The notes under the pieces: model-generated
Told to the model about the DNA's origin: nothing
What the model saw: only the letters and a program-made list of their open reading frames with translations
The model's database searches: none
Part shown: piece after piece, positions 17,274 to 27,269 of the stretch
How the letters are laid out: every line of letters begins with the position of its first letter
How positions within the stretch are numbered: the stretch's first letter is position 1
Assembly (NCBI GenBank): GCA_024684085.1
Contig: JAIKXM010000023.1
Location: forward strand, 1-41,992
From: Lachnospiraceae bacterium
GTDB taxonomy: Bacteria > Bacillota > Clostridia > Lachnospirales > Lachnospiraceae
Length of the DNA stretch: 41,992 nucleotides
Direction of reading: 5' to 3'
Program-made: the position numbers and the translations under genes

Positions 17274-17302
17274 ATGACAAATGATTCCTTATGTGATAAA
17301 AT
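17274..17302 (+). promoter_or_regulatory. Promoter of the large membrane protein gene
   Basis: ATGACA (17274-17279), 17 bp, TAAAAT (17297-17302) preceded by TGA (extended -10). Leader about 95 nt. Confidence 0.55.
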
Positions 17303-17402
17303 CATATGGGGAAAATGGGAGAATATGAAATAAGTTTGATCAATAATGAATGCTCGAAAAGCTTGATTTCTCAGGATAAATAAAGCATAGGTTAAATGTG
17401 AA

Positions 17403-20400
17403 ATGGAGATAATAATAATAATAATATGGTTAATCAGTCCTTTTGTTCTGATACCATTGTTTATTGTTTTCTTGTCAAAGGACAGCAAGAATAGGAAGAT
17501 CATCTATGAGAAGGATAAGAAGCTTCGTGAATATGAACGTCAGTTAAGTGAGTTGAGGCATTTAATTGAAAATAAGGATGAAATGATCAGTGAACAGGCA
17601 TCCGTACAGGGTACAGAGACAGAGAGTATCAGTGATCAGATCTCTGTGCAGGAAAAAGCGATCGATATGATCAGCGAACAGACATCCGTACAGGATACAG
17701 AGATTGATAGTATCACCGCGCAGATTCCGACACAGAATAGGACAGTTGTAGAGATTCCATATAACAGAGTGGCGAAAGACTCTGGGGCTGATGATAAGAA
17801 TGATCATTCCGGCAGGTTGCTCTTTGGGATCGGTGTGGCGCTGGTGCTGATAGCAGGTACTGTTTTTGCTACAACCACATGGAATACGCTGACTGCGATT
17901 GGTAAGATAAGTGTTATGATGTCTACAGTTGCAGTATTCTATCTTTCAGCATATATAGCTGACACTAAGTTTGACTTGAGAGAGACAAGCATAGCGTTCT
18001 TTGCACTCGGAAGCGGAGCTATTGCGTTTATTAATCTCGCAGCGGGTTATTTTGGCTTATATGGTGAGGCTTACAGTGGCCTGAAAGGGAAAGGCGGATT
18101 CATATGGGCTATTACTTCATTGATAATAGCAGTATGTATGTTGATAGGTAGATTTATCTATGACACAGCTGTCCTTGGAACAATAAGCTATGGATTCTTG
18201 CTTCTCGCTGTGTTGGAATATATATTCAGCTATAAATATGATAACGAGATCAAATCTATTGTTATAGGAGTATTTTTTATAATCTCCGTTTTATTGCTTC
18301 GCACCGTGCAGAAGAACGGTTATCCGAATGTGTCGAGTACTTTGAGATTTGCAAAAGTACTGATATTTCCATATGTTTTCATGAGCTTTTTAATTGAAGT
18401 AGTAACATACATCGTTCAGGTACGGAGGAATTATTCTGTATTTCCGGATCTTGCTGTGAAAACAAACTGGACACTGATCGCAATGGGAATGGTTCAGTTG
18501 ATAACGATAGCTGTATCGTATTTTGACAGCATAGGCGTATTGAGAAATGAGCATCCGTTTTGGCAGGAATCGATGGCAGATTCTGATATTTTAGATCGAC
18601 AGATGTCAACACCCGGGCGTAAGGGAAAGAACAGCACTAATTATGGCGTACTCCCCATTTATCCTATTACGCTTTTGATATCCGTGACAGGTATGTGCAT
18701 GTGTTTTTGTATTCCACGGTATAGAGTGTCATGGATCATAATGCTGATCATATTTGCAATTTGCCTTAAGAGACATAAGAATGAATCTTTATTCATAAGG
18801 AATGACGAGGCAATTCTCAGGGGCGGAGCGCTTATATCAGCATATGTAATATCTGTTATATCATTGTTTGAGATACTGCTTTTTGGGATTCATTCGGATA
18901 ATATCTTTTTCGGTGTGATACTGGTGCTGTGTTCTATTCAATATATATTGAAGTTCATGGACAGATCGAACAGTTCGGCATGGATCACTGCGTTTGTATT
19001 CTATTTCACGACATTTGTTATGATTGAAGCCAATCTTGGAGATGGGATCGGCATTCTGACAAAGATAGCTGTCTTGGAGATACCGGTTGCAATAACTGTT
19101 ATCGCAGGATGGATATTCAAGAGAAAAATAGTATCGCGGGGATGTTATGGCGATTATAAAATAGAATGGTGTTCACTTGCTGCCGGTGCGCTGAACCTGT
19201 TTATTCTTTTCAGAGCATTTGAATCGGGCAATGATAAGGCAATTTTTCTTGCAGGTATTCTGCTTGCTGCCTATCTGCTTACTTTCTACAGCAGAGTGGA
19301 AAAAACATTTGAGAGGGCAATTTTTGCAGCTTCGGCAATTGTTTTCACATTATGCCTGGCTTTCCAGCCATTCTTCACGGTACCCGGAAAGTTAGTCAGT
19401 GAATGGGCAATATTGATGATTCTGTTTGGAATGGGGCTTATATTGCTCATATACAGGCATGCCGAAGTATCACTCATAGGAGTGCAAGCGGTTGCGATTT
19501 CGGCTTGTTTTCTGGTGGAATTTGGAGCGATATTGTGTTTTGCCGATTCGGGCAATGCGCAGATCGTTCTGCTCAAGCTGATCCTGTACCTTGTCGGCGT
19601 ATTGGTGGTGTTCATTAAGGCACTTTTGACAAGATCGAATCTGTGGATCGTATTGGCAGGGGCTGCTTTGGCGTTTTTCTCGTTCCTCGCGGGTGCGGTA
19701 GATTCTAAGGGAATATTCATCATTGCTGCGTTGATAGGAATATGCTATATGGTATATCTGCTAATGAATGATAAGTCTGAGTGGACTTTTCTGCCTTTGG
19801 CGCAGTGTTATATTCTTATGTTTACTTACGTTCCGGCTGATATCTGGTGGATCGTTGTATTTGTAGTATTGACAGCGGTGGGTCTGTTTCTAAGATTCAG
19901 AGCACAGTATGCCGGCGAAGGATACGATATTTATCATGAAAAAAAGACCAGCATTGACTTGATCACCTTATCTGCAGGTATCCCGGTTCTATATTTGATC
20001 ATGACCGGAGGAGAGGCGAGCAGATGTATTGGTTTCATAATGATGGCTGTTTATTTCGCCTGCTTTTATAAGAGGTTTGATGAAGACGGAGAGGCCATTG
20101 TTAACAGACGGATTCTTACGGCAGTCACCGTTGCTCTATTGATCGCGTGGGGTGTCCAGCCATGGATTACTGTAAGTGAGTACGGACTGATCGAGTATTG
20201 GTCCTTTGGTCTTATGACTACGGCATTTGTTAATATGATCTTTATCTATAAGGCTGATACTGATGAGCCTGCGGGCTGGATCACTTTTCTGTTAGCATGC
20301 GGTTGTTCGTTAGTGCAGTATTACAGTGTCTTAGCGTTAGATAGGGTTGCAGATGCTCTTATTCTCGGTATTGTTATGATGTTAACTCTTATAGCGGCTT

Positions 20401-20627
20401 TCATTTTCAAAAGGAAGCAATGGTTTATTTTGTCTGCGGTCACTATTTTGCTGCTTGCTCTGTATGCTACATGGGATGTCTGGACAAGCTTGGCATGGTG
20501 GGTATATCTGCTGGTGGCAGGCGCGATACTTATAATAGTTGCATCTGTTAATGAATATAATAAGAGAAACAATATTGAGGGCTTTGAGAAGGATCATAAG
20601 AGGCTGTTCGAAAATTGGAGATATTAG
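17403..20627 (+). CDS. 1074-residue multi-pass membrane protein, DUF2157-like
   Basis: A very large membrane protein of unknown function. It opens with a hydrophobic anchor (residues 2-24; six consecutive Ile encoded by an ATA/AAT triplet run). A charged coiled-coil-like cytoplasmic stretch (25-55) and an imperfect 14-15-residue repeat follow (about 58-110; units containing SEQASVQ, SDQISVQ, SEQTSVQ, TAQIPTQ). The remainder (about 140-1050) is nearly continuous membrane helices, some 28-30 by eye. The first membrane block (FGIGVALVLIAGTVFATTTW, then AIGKISVM) resembles DUF2157-type predicted membrane proteins. No transporter signature or enzyme motif was found. The ribosome site before ATG 17403 is weak. 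murE follows after 25 bp, so read-through into murE is likely. Confidence 0.75.
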   Translation: MEIIIIIIWLISPFVLIPLFIVFLSKDSKNRKIIYEKDKKLREYERQLSELRHLIENKDEMISEQASVQGTETESISDQISVQEKAIDMISEQTSVQDTEIDSITAQIPTQNRTVVEIPYNRVAKDSGADDKNDHSGRLLFGIGVALVLIAGTVFATTTWNTLTAIGKISVMMSTVAVFYLSAYIADTKFDLRETSIAFFALGSGAIAFINLAAGYFGLYGEAYSGLKGKGGFIWAITSLIIAVCMLIGRFIYDTAVLGTISYGFLLLAVLEYIFSYKYDNEIKSIVIGVFFIISVLLLRTVQKNGYPNVSSTLRFAKVLIFPYVFMSFLIEVVTYIVQVRRNYSVFPDLAVKTNWTLIAMGMVQLITIAVSYFDSIGVLRNEHPFWQESMADSDILDRQMSTPGRKGKNSTNYGVLPIYPITLLISVTGMCMCFCIPRYRVSWIIMLIIFAICLKRHKNESLFIRNDEAILRGGALISAYVISVISLFEILLFGIHSDNIFFGVILVLCSIQYILKFMDRSNSSAWITAFVFYFTTFVMIEANLGDGIGILTKIAVLEIPVAITVIAGWIFKRKIVSRGCYGDYKIEWCSLAAGALNLFILFRAFESGNDKAIFLAGILLAAYLLTFYSRVEKTFERAIFAASAIVFTLCLAFQPFFTVPGKLVSEWAILMILFGMGLILLIYRHAEVSLIGVQAVAISACFLVEFGAILCFADSGNAQIVLLKLILYLVGVLVVFIKALLTRSNLWIVLAGAALAFFSFLAGAVDSKGIFIIAALIGICYMVYLLMNDKSEWTFLPLAQCYILMFTYVPADIWWIVVFVVLTAVGLFLRFRAQYAGEGYDIYHEKKTSIDLITLSAGIPVLYLIMTGGEASRCIGFIMMAVYFACFYKRFDEDGEAIVNRRILTAVTVALLIAWGVQPWITVSEYGLIEYWSFGLMTTAFVNMIFIYKADTDEPAGWITFLLACGCSLVQYYSVLALDRVADALILGIVMMLTLIAAFIFKRKQWFILSAVTILLLALYATWDVWTSLAWWVYLLVAGAILIIVASVNEYNKRNNIEGFEKDHKRLFENWRY

Positions 20628-20652
20628 AAAGTGATTAAGGAAGGTGGAATAG

Positions 20653-22134
20653 ATGAAGAGATTAAGCGATCTGTTGGCGGGTCTTGATTATGAACTTGAA
20701 CGGGGAACTGTTGATAAGGACATAGAGGAAGTGGTATATGATTCCAGAAAGATAAGTAAGGATTGCTTCTTCGTATGTGTTGTTGGTAATAATTTTGACG
20801 GACACAGTGCGGTCGGCGAAGCCGTTGAAAAGGGAGCGGCAGCCATCCTTATCTGCCATGATGTGGATATTGATCCTGAGGCGGATATCACTGTGATAAG
20901 AGTGGAGGATACCCGTTATTCGATGGCGTTTATCGCTGCAGCCTTCCATGATCATCCGGCTGATAAGCTTAAGGTCATAGGTATAACAGGTACAAAGGGT
21001 AAGACTACTACTACCTATATGGTTAAGTCCATACTTGAGAAGGCGGGACTGAAGGTCGGAATGGTGGGAACCATTGAGACGATAATAGGAGATACACATA
21101 TCCCTTCTTCCAATACAACTCCCGAGTCTTACGTGCTTCAGGATTATTTTGACAGAATGGTCAAGGCCGGTATCGATACTGTTGTTATGGAAGTGTCCAG
21201 TCAGGGACTGATGCTCCACAGAACACAGGGATTCATATTTGATTACGGTATCTTCACCAATATTGAACCGGATCATATAAGTCCTACCGAACATAAAGAT
21301 TTTGATGATTATCTTCACTGTAAGAGCCTGCTGTTCAAACAGTGCCGTGTGGGTATTGTGAACGGTGATGATGCTCATGTTGACAGGATCACTGAGGGAC
21401 ATACCTGTGAACTCAGGTATTACGGTCTTAAGGATGGTCTTGATTATCAGGCTTCCAATATCCGTCTTACAAGAGGTGAAGGACATATCGGTGTCGATTT
21501 CCATGTAAGCGGCAAGGTAGACATGGAGATCGAAGTACCTACGCCCGGCAAGTTCAGTGTATATAATGCGCTGACAGCAGTTGCCATCTGTGACGCCTTC
21601 GGTGTATCAGGTGAGAGTATGCGGGATGCGCTTAAGACGGTGTCGGTTAAGGGCAGGATCGAGATGATACATGTGTCGGATTCTTTTTCATTGATGATAG
21701 ATTATGCGCATAATGCGATGGCACTGGAGAATCTTCTGGGGACTCTTAAAGAGTATAATCCTCACAGACTTGTGTGCATGTTCGGCTGCGGAGGTAACAG
21801 ATCCAGGGACAGAAGATTCGAGATGGGAGAGGTCAGCGGAAGACTTGCGGACTTCACTATCATTACAAGTGATAATCCGAGATTCGAGGAACCGTTGGAT
21901 ATCATCAATGATATAGTGACAGGCATAGAGAGAACAGATGGTATATATGTTACTATCGCCGACAGAAAAGAAGCGATAAGATATGCCATCACTCATGGAG
22001 AACCGGGAGATATCATTGTGCTTGCCGGTAAGGGACATGAGGATTACCAGGAGATCCGTGGTGTTAAGTATCCAATGGATGAAAGGGTACTTATTGATGA
22101 GATCATGGAGGAAGAAGGTCTGAAAAGACCTTAG
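20653..22134 (+). CDS. murE: UDP-N-acetylmuramoyl-tripeptide synthetase MurE (meso-DAP adding)
   Basis: A cytoplasmic Mur ligase of 493 residues that adds the third amino acid to UDP-MurNAc-L-Ala-D-Glu using ATP. The P-loop GTKGKTTT is at 113-120. The central domain has YLHCKSLLF, which holds the lysine usually carbamylated. The DNPR motif at 407-410 binds the free end of meso-diaminopimelate, so this enzyme should add meso-DAP, not lysine. The C-terminal GKGHEDYQ block is present. AAGGTGG before the ATG sets the start. It lies 17 bp before priA. Confidence 0.96.
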   Translation: MKRLSDLLAGLDYELERGTVDKDIEEVVYDSRKISKDCFFVCVVGNNFDGHSAVGEAVEKGAAAILICHDVDIDPEADITVIRVEDTRYSMAFIAAAFHDHPADKLKVIGITGTKGKTTTTYMVKSILEKAGLKVGMVGTIETIIGDTHIPSSNTTPESYVLQDYFDRMVKAGIDTVVMEVSSQGLMLHRTQGFIFDYGIFTNIEPDHISPTEHKDFDDYLHCKSLLFKQCRVGIVNGDDAHVDRITEGHTCELRYYGLKDGLDYQASNIRLTRGEGHIGVDFHVSGKVDMEIEVPTPGKFSVYNALTAVAICDAFGVSGESMRDALKTVSVKGRIEMIHVSDSFSLMIDYAHNAMALENLLGTLKEYNPHRLVCMFGCGGNRSRDRRFEMGEVSGRLADFTIITSDNPRFEEPLDIINDIVTGIERTDGIYVTIADRKEAIRYAITHGEPGDIIVLAGKGHEDYQEIRGVKYPMDERVLIDEIMEEEGLKRP

Positions 22135-22151
22135 AACGGAGCTTACAGCTT

Positions 22152-24176
22152 ATGAGATATGCCAATATAATAGTGAATATCTCACATGAGAGCGTGGACA
22201 GACCTTTTACATACAGGATTCCTGAGGAACTCAGAGAAGCGATCATTCCGGGGACCAGGGTTAAAGTTCCCTTCGGTAAGGGTAATAAGCTTATTGAAGG
22301 TTATGTCATTGCATTGACGGATGAGGCTGACTATGAGGATGACAGGATAAAGGCGATAGATTCCGTGGTACTGACTCAGAATGCGGGAGAGGGTAAGCTT
22401 ATAACTCTTGCTTCTTTTATAAGAAAAAGATACGGTTCAACCATGATAATGGCGCTGAAAACCGTTCTTCCCGTGAAAAAGACCTATAGGATATCCAACA
22501 GGAAGAAGCCTACAGGACTTGCCGAAGCACTGACCGAACCTGTTGTTTCTGACAATAATGAGATCATACTGAATACTGAGCAGAAGTCAGTGCTGGATGA
22601 TTTTACGGGAGAATATAAGAGAGGGATCAGGGGGACATATTTGATCCATGGCGTGACCGGAAGCGGCAAGACTGAGGTCTATATCGAGATGGTGAAGCTG
22701 ATCGTTAGTCAGGGTAAGACCGCGATCGTACTGATCCCCGAGATATCGCTCACATATCAGACGGTGAGGCGTTTCAGGAAGTATTTCGGCGACAGGGTTG
22801 CTTTTATCCATTCCGGTCTGGCGGCAGGTACAAGGTATGAATATTGTGAGATGGCCAAAAACGGTAAGCTCGATGTTATAATCGGTCCGCGGTCGGCTCT
22901 CTTCACACCGTTTGATAATATAGGTATCATAATCATAGATGAGGAACACGAAGGAACTTACAAGAGTGAGACTTCACCCAAGTATCATGCGACCGAGGTT
23001 GCAGACTTTCTGTGCGGGTTGCACGGAGCATCCCTTGTGCTTGGAAGTGCCACTCCATCGGTTATTTCCTATTATCATGCACTCAGAGGAGATTATAAGC
23101 TCTACACATTAAGCTCGAGGGCGAAAGTGAGCAAACTGCCTTCGGTTCATACAGTGGATCTGAGGAATGAGCTTAAGGAAGGTAACAGATCTGTATTCAG
23201 CAGAAAATTGCTGGAACTGATGGAAGATCGCCTGAATAAGGGTGAGCAGATCATGCTGTTCATCAACAGGCGCGGATATGCCGGGTTCGTATCATGCAGA
23301 GCCTGCGGTCATGTGATGAAATGTCCGCATTGTGATGTGTCTCTTTCGGAGCATCGAAGCACTAATACGCTCGTATGTCATTATTGCGGTTATGAGATGC
23401 CAAAGCCTCAGAAGTGTCCAACCTGCGGCTCCAAATATATCATGGGATTCAGAGCGGGTACGGAGCAGATAGAGACTGAGGTGCATAAGTTTTTCCCGAA
23501 GGCTGTTACCCTTAGGATGGATGGGGATACGACTAAGACTAAGGACAGTTATGACAGAATACTGGGGGCGTTCGACAGGCATGAAGCTGATGTGCTGATC
23601 GGAACCCAGATGATCGTTAAGGGACATGATTTTGCCAATGTGACTCTGGTGGGAATACTGGCGGCGGATCTGTCACTGTGCAGCGGTGATTACAGGGCAG
23701 GTGAGAGAACCTTCCAGCTGATAACTCAGGCTGCAGGAAGAGCGGGCAGAGGCGATAAGGAAGGCGAAGTGGTCATCCAGACTTATCAGCCAGGGCATTA
23801 CAGTATAGTGCATGCTTCGCATCAGGATTATATAAGCTTCTACGAAGAGGAACTGGAGTATCGTAGGTTAGGCAATTATCCGCCGGCCAGGAATATAATG
23901 GCGGTGCTCATTATGGGCAAAAATGAGGATTCTGCATTTATGCTTGCCACGGGGCTTGGTAATATGATAAGGTCACGTGTGGGTTCGGATAAGGTCATCG
24001 GTCCGGGAAGGGCAGGCATCGGCAAGATCAGCGATATGTACAGATTCGTGATGTATATCAAAGATGAAGAGACTGACAGGCTGTCCGATTATAAGGATAT
24101 GATGGAAGCCTGGCTTGAGGAGCATAAGGGTGAGGAGCTTGTAAGCTTCGACATCAACCCCATGAGTGCTTATTAA
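22152..24176 (+). CDS. priA: Primosomal protein N', replication restart helicase PriA
   Basis: A 674-residue superfamily 2 helicase that reloads the replisome at stalled forks. The N-terminal DNA-binding part is at about 1-110. Walker A GVTGSGKT is at 167-174 and the DEEH box at 263-266. The zinc-binding insert carries eight cysteines in CxxC pairs (CRACG, CPHC, CHYCG, CPTCG) at about 385-425, followed by the C-terminal helicase motifs (GTQMIVKGHDF; QAAGRAGRG). It is slightly shorter than the E. coli protein (732). ACGGAG, 10 nt upstream, fits ATG 22152. Confidence 0.96.
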   Translation: MRYANIIVNISHESVDRPFTYRIPEELREAIIPGTRVKVPFGKGNKLIEGYVIALTDEADYEDDRIKAIDSVVLTQNAGEGKLITLASFIRKRYGSTMIMALKTVLPVKKTYRISNRKKPTGLAEALTEPVVSDNNEIILNTEQKSVLDDFTGEYKRGIRGTYLIHGVTGSGKTEVYIEMVKLIVSQGKTAIVLIPEISLTYQTVRRFRKYFGDRVAFIHSGLAAGTRYEYCEMAKNGKLDVIIGPRSALFTPFDNIGIIIIDEEHEGTYKSETSPKYHATEVADFLCGLHGASLVLGSATPSVISYYHALRGDYKLYTLSSRAKVSKLPSVHTVDLRNELKEGNRSVFSRKLLELMEDRLNKGEQIMLFINRRGYAGFVSCRACGHVMKCPHCDVSLSEHRSTNTLVCHYCGYEMPKPQKCPTCGSKYIMGFRAGTEQIETEVHKFFPKAVTLRMDGDTTKTKDSYDRILGAFDRHEADVLIGTQMIVKGHDFANVTLVGILAADLSLCSGDYRAGERTFQLITQAAGRAGRGDKEGEVVIQTYQPGHYSIVHASHQDYISFYEEELEYRRLGNYPPARNIMAVLIMGKNEDSAFMLATGLGNMIRSRVGSDKVIGPGRAGIGKISDMYRFVMYIKDEETDRLSDYKDMMEAWLEEHKGEELVSFDINPMSAY

Positions 24177-24270
24177 GTGTAATGCTGTAATAGCTAAATA
24201 TGAACTTTTGGACGTTTGGGTTTTATTACCCGGATCAAAAAACGGAGAAGTATACAGACGGAGGTAGAAA

Positions 24271-24753
24271 ATGGCTTTAAGACAGATAAGGGTACAGGGT
24301 GATCCTGTATTGGAGAAGGTATGTAAGGAAGTGACTGAGGTAACACCGAGGATAAAGGAACTTATCGATGATATGCTTGATACAATGTATGAAGCGAACG
24401 GTGTCGGACTTGCTGCCAATCAGGTGGGTATCCTTAAGAGGATAGTGGTCATCGATGTGACGGGTGAAGATCCCATGGTGCTCATCAATCCAAGGATCAT
24501 TGAGAGCAACGGTGAGCAGACAGGTAATGAAGGGTGTCTCAGTGTACCCGGTAAGACAGGAGTTGTAACAAGGCCTAATTACGTGAAGATCGTATATAAG
24601 GATATTGAGATGCAGGATCAGGAACTTGCGGGAACCGAGCTTCTTGCAAGGGCGATCTGTCATGAACTGGAGCACCTTGACGGTCATATGTATACCGAGA
24701 AGGTGGAAGGCGATCTTATGAACGTGGCCGATCTTGAGCCTGTTGAAGAATGA
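24271..24753 (+). CDS. def: Peptide deformylase
   Basis: A 160-residue metalloenzyme that removes the formyl group from nascent chains. All three family motifs are intact: GVGLAANQ (44-51), EGCLS (87-91, metal ligand C89) and HELEH (131-135, ligands H131 and H135, catalytic E132). GGAGG precedes the ATG. A 94-bp gap separates it from priA, with no clear terminator. It is paired with fmt, which adds the formyl group that Def removes. Confidence 0.97.
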   Translation: MALRQIRVQGDPVLEKVCKEVTEVTPRIKELIDDMLDTMYEANGVGLAANQVGILKRIVVIDVTGEDPMVLINPRIIESNGEQTGNEGCLSVPGKTGVVTRPNYVKIVYKDIEMQDQELAGTELLARAICHELEHLDGHMYTEKVEGDLMNVADLEPVEE

Positions 24754-24874
24754 TCCGGGATGATACTTTTGAACGCGAACAGAAAGATATAAGTTCATAT
24801 GAGTGGTATGACTTTGGTTTTATGTATGTAATCATGGAATGCACTAAGATGTAACATAGTGTTGGAGACAGTAA

Positions 24875-25828
24875 ATGAGAGTAGTATATATGGGGACTCC
24901 CGACTTTGCGGTGGGAGCTTTACAGTCAATAATAGATGCCGGGCATGATGTTGTTCTTGCGGTGACTCAGCCTGATAAGGAGAGAGGAAGAGGCAAGGCG
25001 GTATCTTTTTCACCGGTTAAGGAATGTGCACTTGCGAATGGTATAGAGGTATTCCAACCGGAGAGGATAAGGGAAGCCGATGCGATCGGGCATATGAGAC
25101 AGTATGAGGCGGATGTGTTCGTGGTGGCGGCTTTTGGACAGATACTTCCCGGGGAGATTCTGGAGATGCCTAAGTTCGGATGCATTAATATCCATGCATC
25201 CCTTTTGCCTAAGTATCGTGGAGCGGCGCCGATCCAGTGGTGTGTTATCAACGGAGAAGAGAAGACAGGTGTGACCATAATGCAGATGGATGAGGGGCTC
25301 GATACGGGAGATATCCTGATGCAGGAGGAGTTGACTATCGCGCAGGATGAAACAGGCGGAAGTCTTTTTGATAAGCTGGCTGATCTTGGAGCGAAGACGA
25401 TCGTACAGGCTTTGGATGCGCTGGAGAAGGGTACATTGACTCCTGTTAAGCAGGATAATGAGAATAGTACATATGCCGGAATGCTCAGGAAGGAAATGGG
25501 AAGAGTGAATTTCTCTCTTTCGGCCTGTGAGATTGAGCGACTGATCAGAGGGCTTAATCCATGGCCGAGTGCATATACATCTTTCCACGGTAAGAAGATC
25601 AAGCTGTTCGCGGCTGAGGTCATTGACGAGAAGGAATATGACAGGTCTGTCATAAAGAGGAAGAACGGTGAAGTTGTTGCCGTCGGTAAGGACAGGATAC
25701 TGATCAAATGCGGTAAGGGGATTCTGGCTGTAACGGAACTCCAGCTGGAAGGTAAGAAGAGAATGAGTACGGCTGCTTATCTTCTTGGTTATAAGGTTGA
25801 AGAGGGAGAGATCTTTGGCGTCGATTAA
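24875..25828 (+). CDS. fmt: Methionyl-tRNA formyltransferase
   Basis: A 317-residue enzyme that formylates initiator Met-tRNA with 10-formyl-tetrahydrofolate. The N-terminal Rossmann-like domain carries the catalytic region INIHASLLPKYRGAAPIQ (about 104-121; His near 107) and the conserved DEGLDTGD further on. The C-terminal OB-like tRNA-binding domain spans about 205-317. TTGGAGA is 7 nt before the ATG. Its 3' end overlaps the start of rsmB. Confidence 0.97.
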   Translation: MRVVYMGTPDFAVGALQSIIDAGHDVVLAVTQPDKERGRGKAVSFSPVKECALANGIEVFQPERIREADAIGHMRQYEADVFVVAAFGQILPGEILEMPKFGCINIHASLLPKYRGAAPIQWCVINGEEKTGVTIMQMDEGLDTGDILMQEELTIAQDETGGSLFDKLADLGAKTIVQALDALEKGTLTPVKQDNENSTYAGMLRKEMGRVNFSLSACEIERLIRGLNPWPSAYTSFHGKKIKLFAAEVIDEKEYDRSVIKRKNGEVVAVGKDRILIKCGKGILAVTELQLEGKKRMSTAAYLLGYKVEEGEIFGVD

Positions 25829-27236
25829 TATCAGAGAGATCGTTCTTGAGATACTGATAAGTATCGATAAGGGCGAAGAATACAGTCACATATTGATGAA
25901 GAATGTGCTGGACAAGTATGATTATCTTGATCAGAAGGATAAGGCTTTTATCAGCAGGGTGGCCAAGGGCACACTTGAGAGAAGGATAACGCTCGATCAT
26001 TATATAGACAGCATATCATCTACACCTGTAAGGAAGATGAAACCGCTTATAAGGAATCTTATAAGGATGAGTGCTTACCAGATTCTGTATATGGACAGGA
26101 TACCCGATTCCGCTGCCTGTAATGAGGCGGTCAAGCTTGCGGGAAAGCGTGGGTTCAGAAGCCTTGGCGGATTTGTTAACGGAGTTCTGAGGAATCTGTC
26201 TCGTAATAAGTCATCACTTTCTCTTCCGGATAAGGACAGTGATCCGGTGAAATATCTTGCTGTTACCTATTCATGCAGCGAATATATAGTCGGCAGTCTC
26301 ATTAAAGATTACGGAATGGAAGCGACTGAGAAGATGCTTAAGGCATCCCTTGATGACAGTCGTCTGTATGTGAGAATCAGAGAAGATATAGAAGAGGCGA
26401 GGAAGCGGGATATCCTTACTTCATGGATTGAACATGGCATCGAGTATGAGCAGAGTGATCTGCTACCATATGCTTATGTGATCCGTAATGCCGAAGGCAT
26501 GCAGTCTATGGCAGGATTTGAAGAGGGTGAGGTATATGCTCAGGATATAAGCAGTATGCTGGTGGCAGAGGTGGCTGATCCTGAATATCATCATCAGGTG
26601 ATAGATATGTGTGCCGCTCCCGGAGGTAAGACTCTGCATATGGCATCCAAGATCCTTAAGAAGATCAGGGAAGTGTCAGATGACAGTCACAGCGGACGGG
26701 ATGTGATTCTTAAAGCAGGTCATATAAGTGCGGGAGATATCACTGAAGCCAAGGTAGATCTCATCCGTGATAATGTCAGTCGTATGGGAACGGATATTGT
26801 TACGGCCGTCGTGCGAGATGCCTGTGTATATGATGATACTCTTAAGGAAAGTGCTGATATAGTCATAGCTGATGTTCCGTGTTCCGGTTTCGGAGTAATT
26901 GGCAGAAAGCCTGACATCAAGTTCAATCATGACGCCGGCACAGATGAGGAGTTGGCAGCATTACAGAGACGTATCCTTGATAATGCTGTTAAGTATCTTA
27001 GAAAAGACGGTATCCTGATATACAGCACATGTACAGTACGTAAGGCTGAAAATGACAGTAATGTCATATATCTTGAATCAGAGCACGGACTGTCTCAGGA
27101 AGATCTCAGAGACTGCCTTCCGGAGAAAATGATATACAGAGAAGGTTCTGTTTGGAATGAGGATATGCCCGGATGTCTTCAGCTGATGATAAGCGAGGAG
27201 ACCGACGGCTTCTATATAGCAAGACTTAGAAAATAA
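25815..27236 (+). CDS. rsmB: 16S rRNA m5C967 methyltransferase RsmB
   Basis: A 473-residue SAM-dependent methyltransferase of 16S rRNA. The N-terminal NusB-like domain (about 5-135) is followed by a methyltransferase domain with SAM loop DMCAAPGGKT (about 265) and the two family cysteines: C356 in the PCSGFG motif, and nucleophile C406 in the STCTV motif. I chose the TTG start at 25815, 14 bp inside fmt, because GGGAGA lies 5 nt before it and the family sequence begins with INIREIVLEIL right after. A TTG further up at 25785 would add ten unrelated residues. Translational coupling to fmt is likely. Confidence 0.92.
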   Translation: MASINIREIVLEILISIDKGEEYSHILMKNVLDKYDYLDQKDKAFISRVAKGTLERRITLDHYIDSISSTPVRKMKPLIRNLIRMSAYQILYMDRIPDSAACNEAVKLAGKRGFRSLGGFVNGVLRNLSRNKSSLSLPDKDSDPVKYLAVTYSCSEYIVGSLIKDYGMEATEKMLKASLDDSRLYVRIREDIEEARKRDILTSWIEHGIEYEQSDLLPYAYVIRNAEGMQSMAGFEEGEVYAQDISSMLVAEVADPEYHHQVIDMCAAPGGKTLHMASKILKKIREVSDDSHSGRDVILKAGHISAGDITEAKVDLIRDNVSRMGTDIVTAVVRDACVYDDTLKESADIVIADVPCSGFGVIGRKPDIKFNHDAGTDEELAALQRRILDNAVKYLRKDGILIYSTCTVRKAENDSNVIYLESEHGLSQEDLRDCLPEKMIYREGSVWNEDMPGCLQLMISEETDGFYIARLRK

Positions 27237-27269
27237 GAAAAACGTGATCGGGAATGCGTTAACGTATAT

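Noticed and set aside
20662-21504. A 280-codon open frame on the minus strand inside murE
   Set aside because: It is wholly antisense to a textbook murE, has no family resemblance and no ribosome site; long antisense frames follow from the codon bias.
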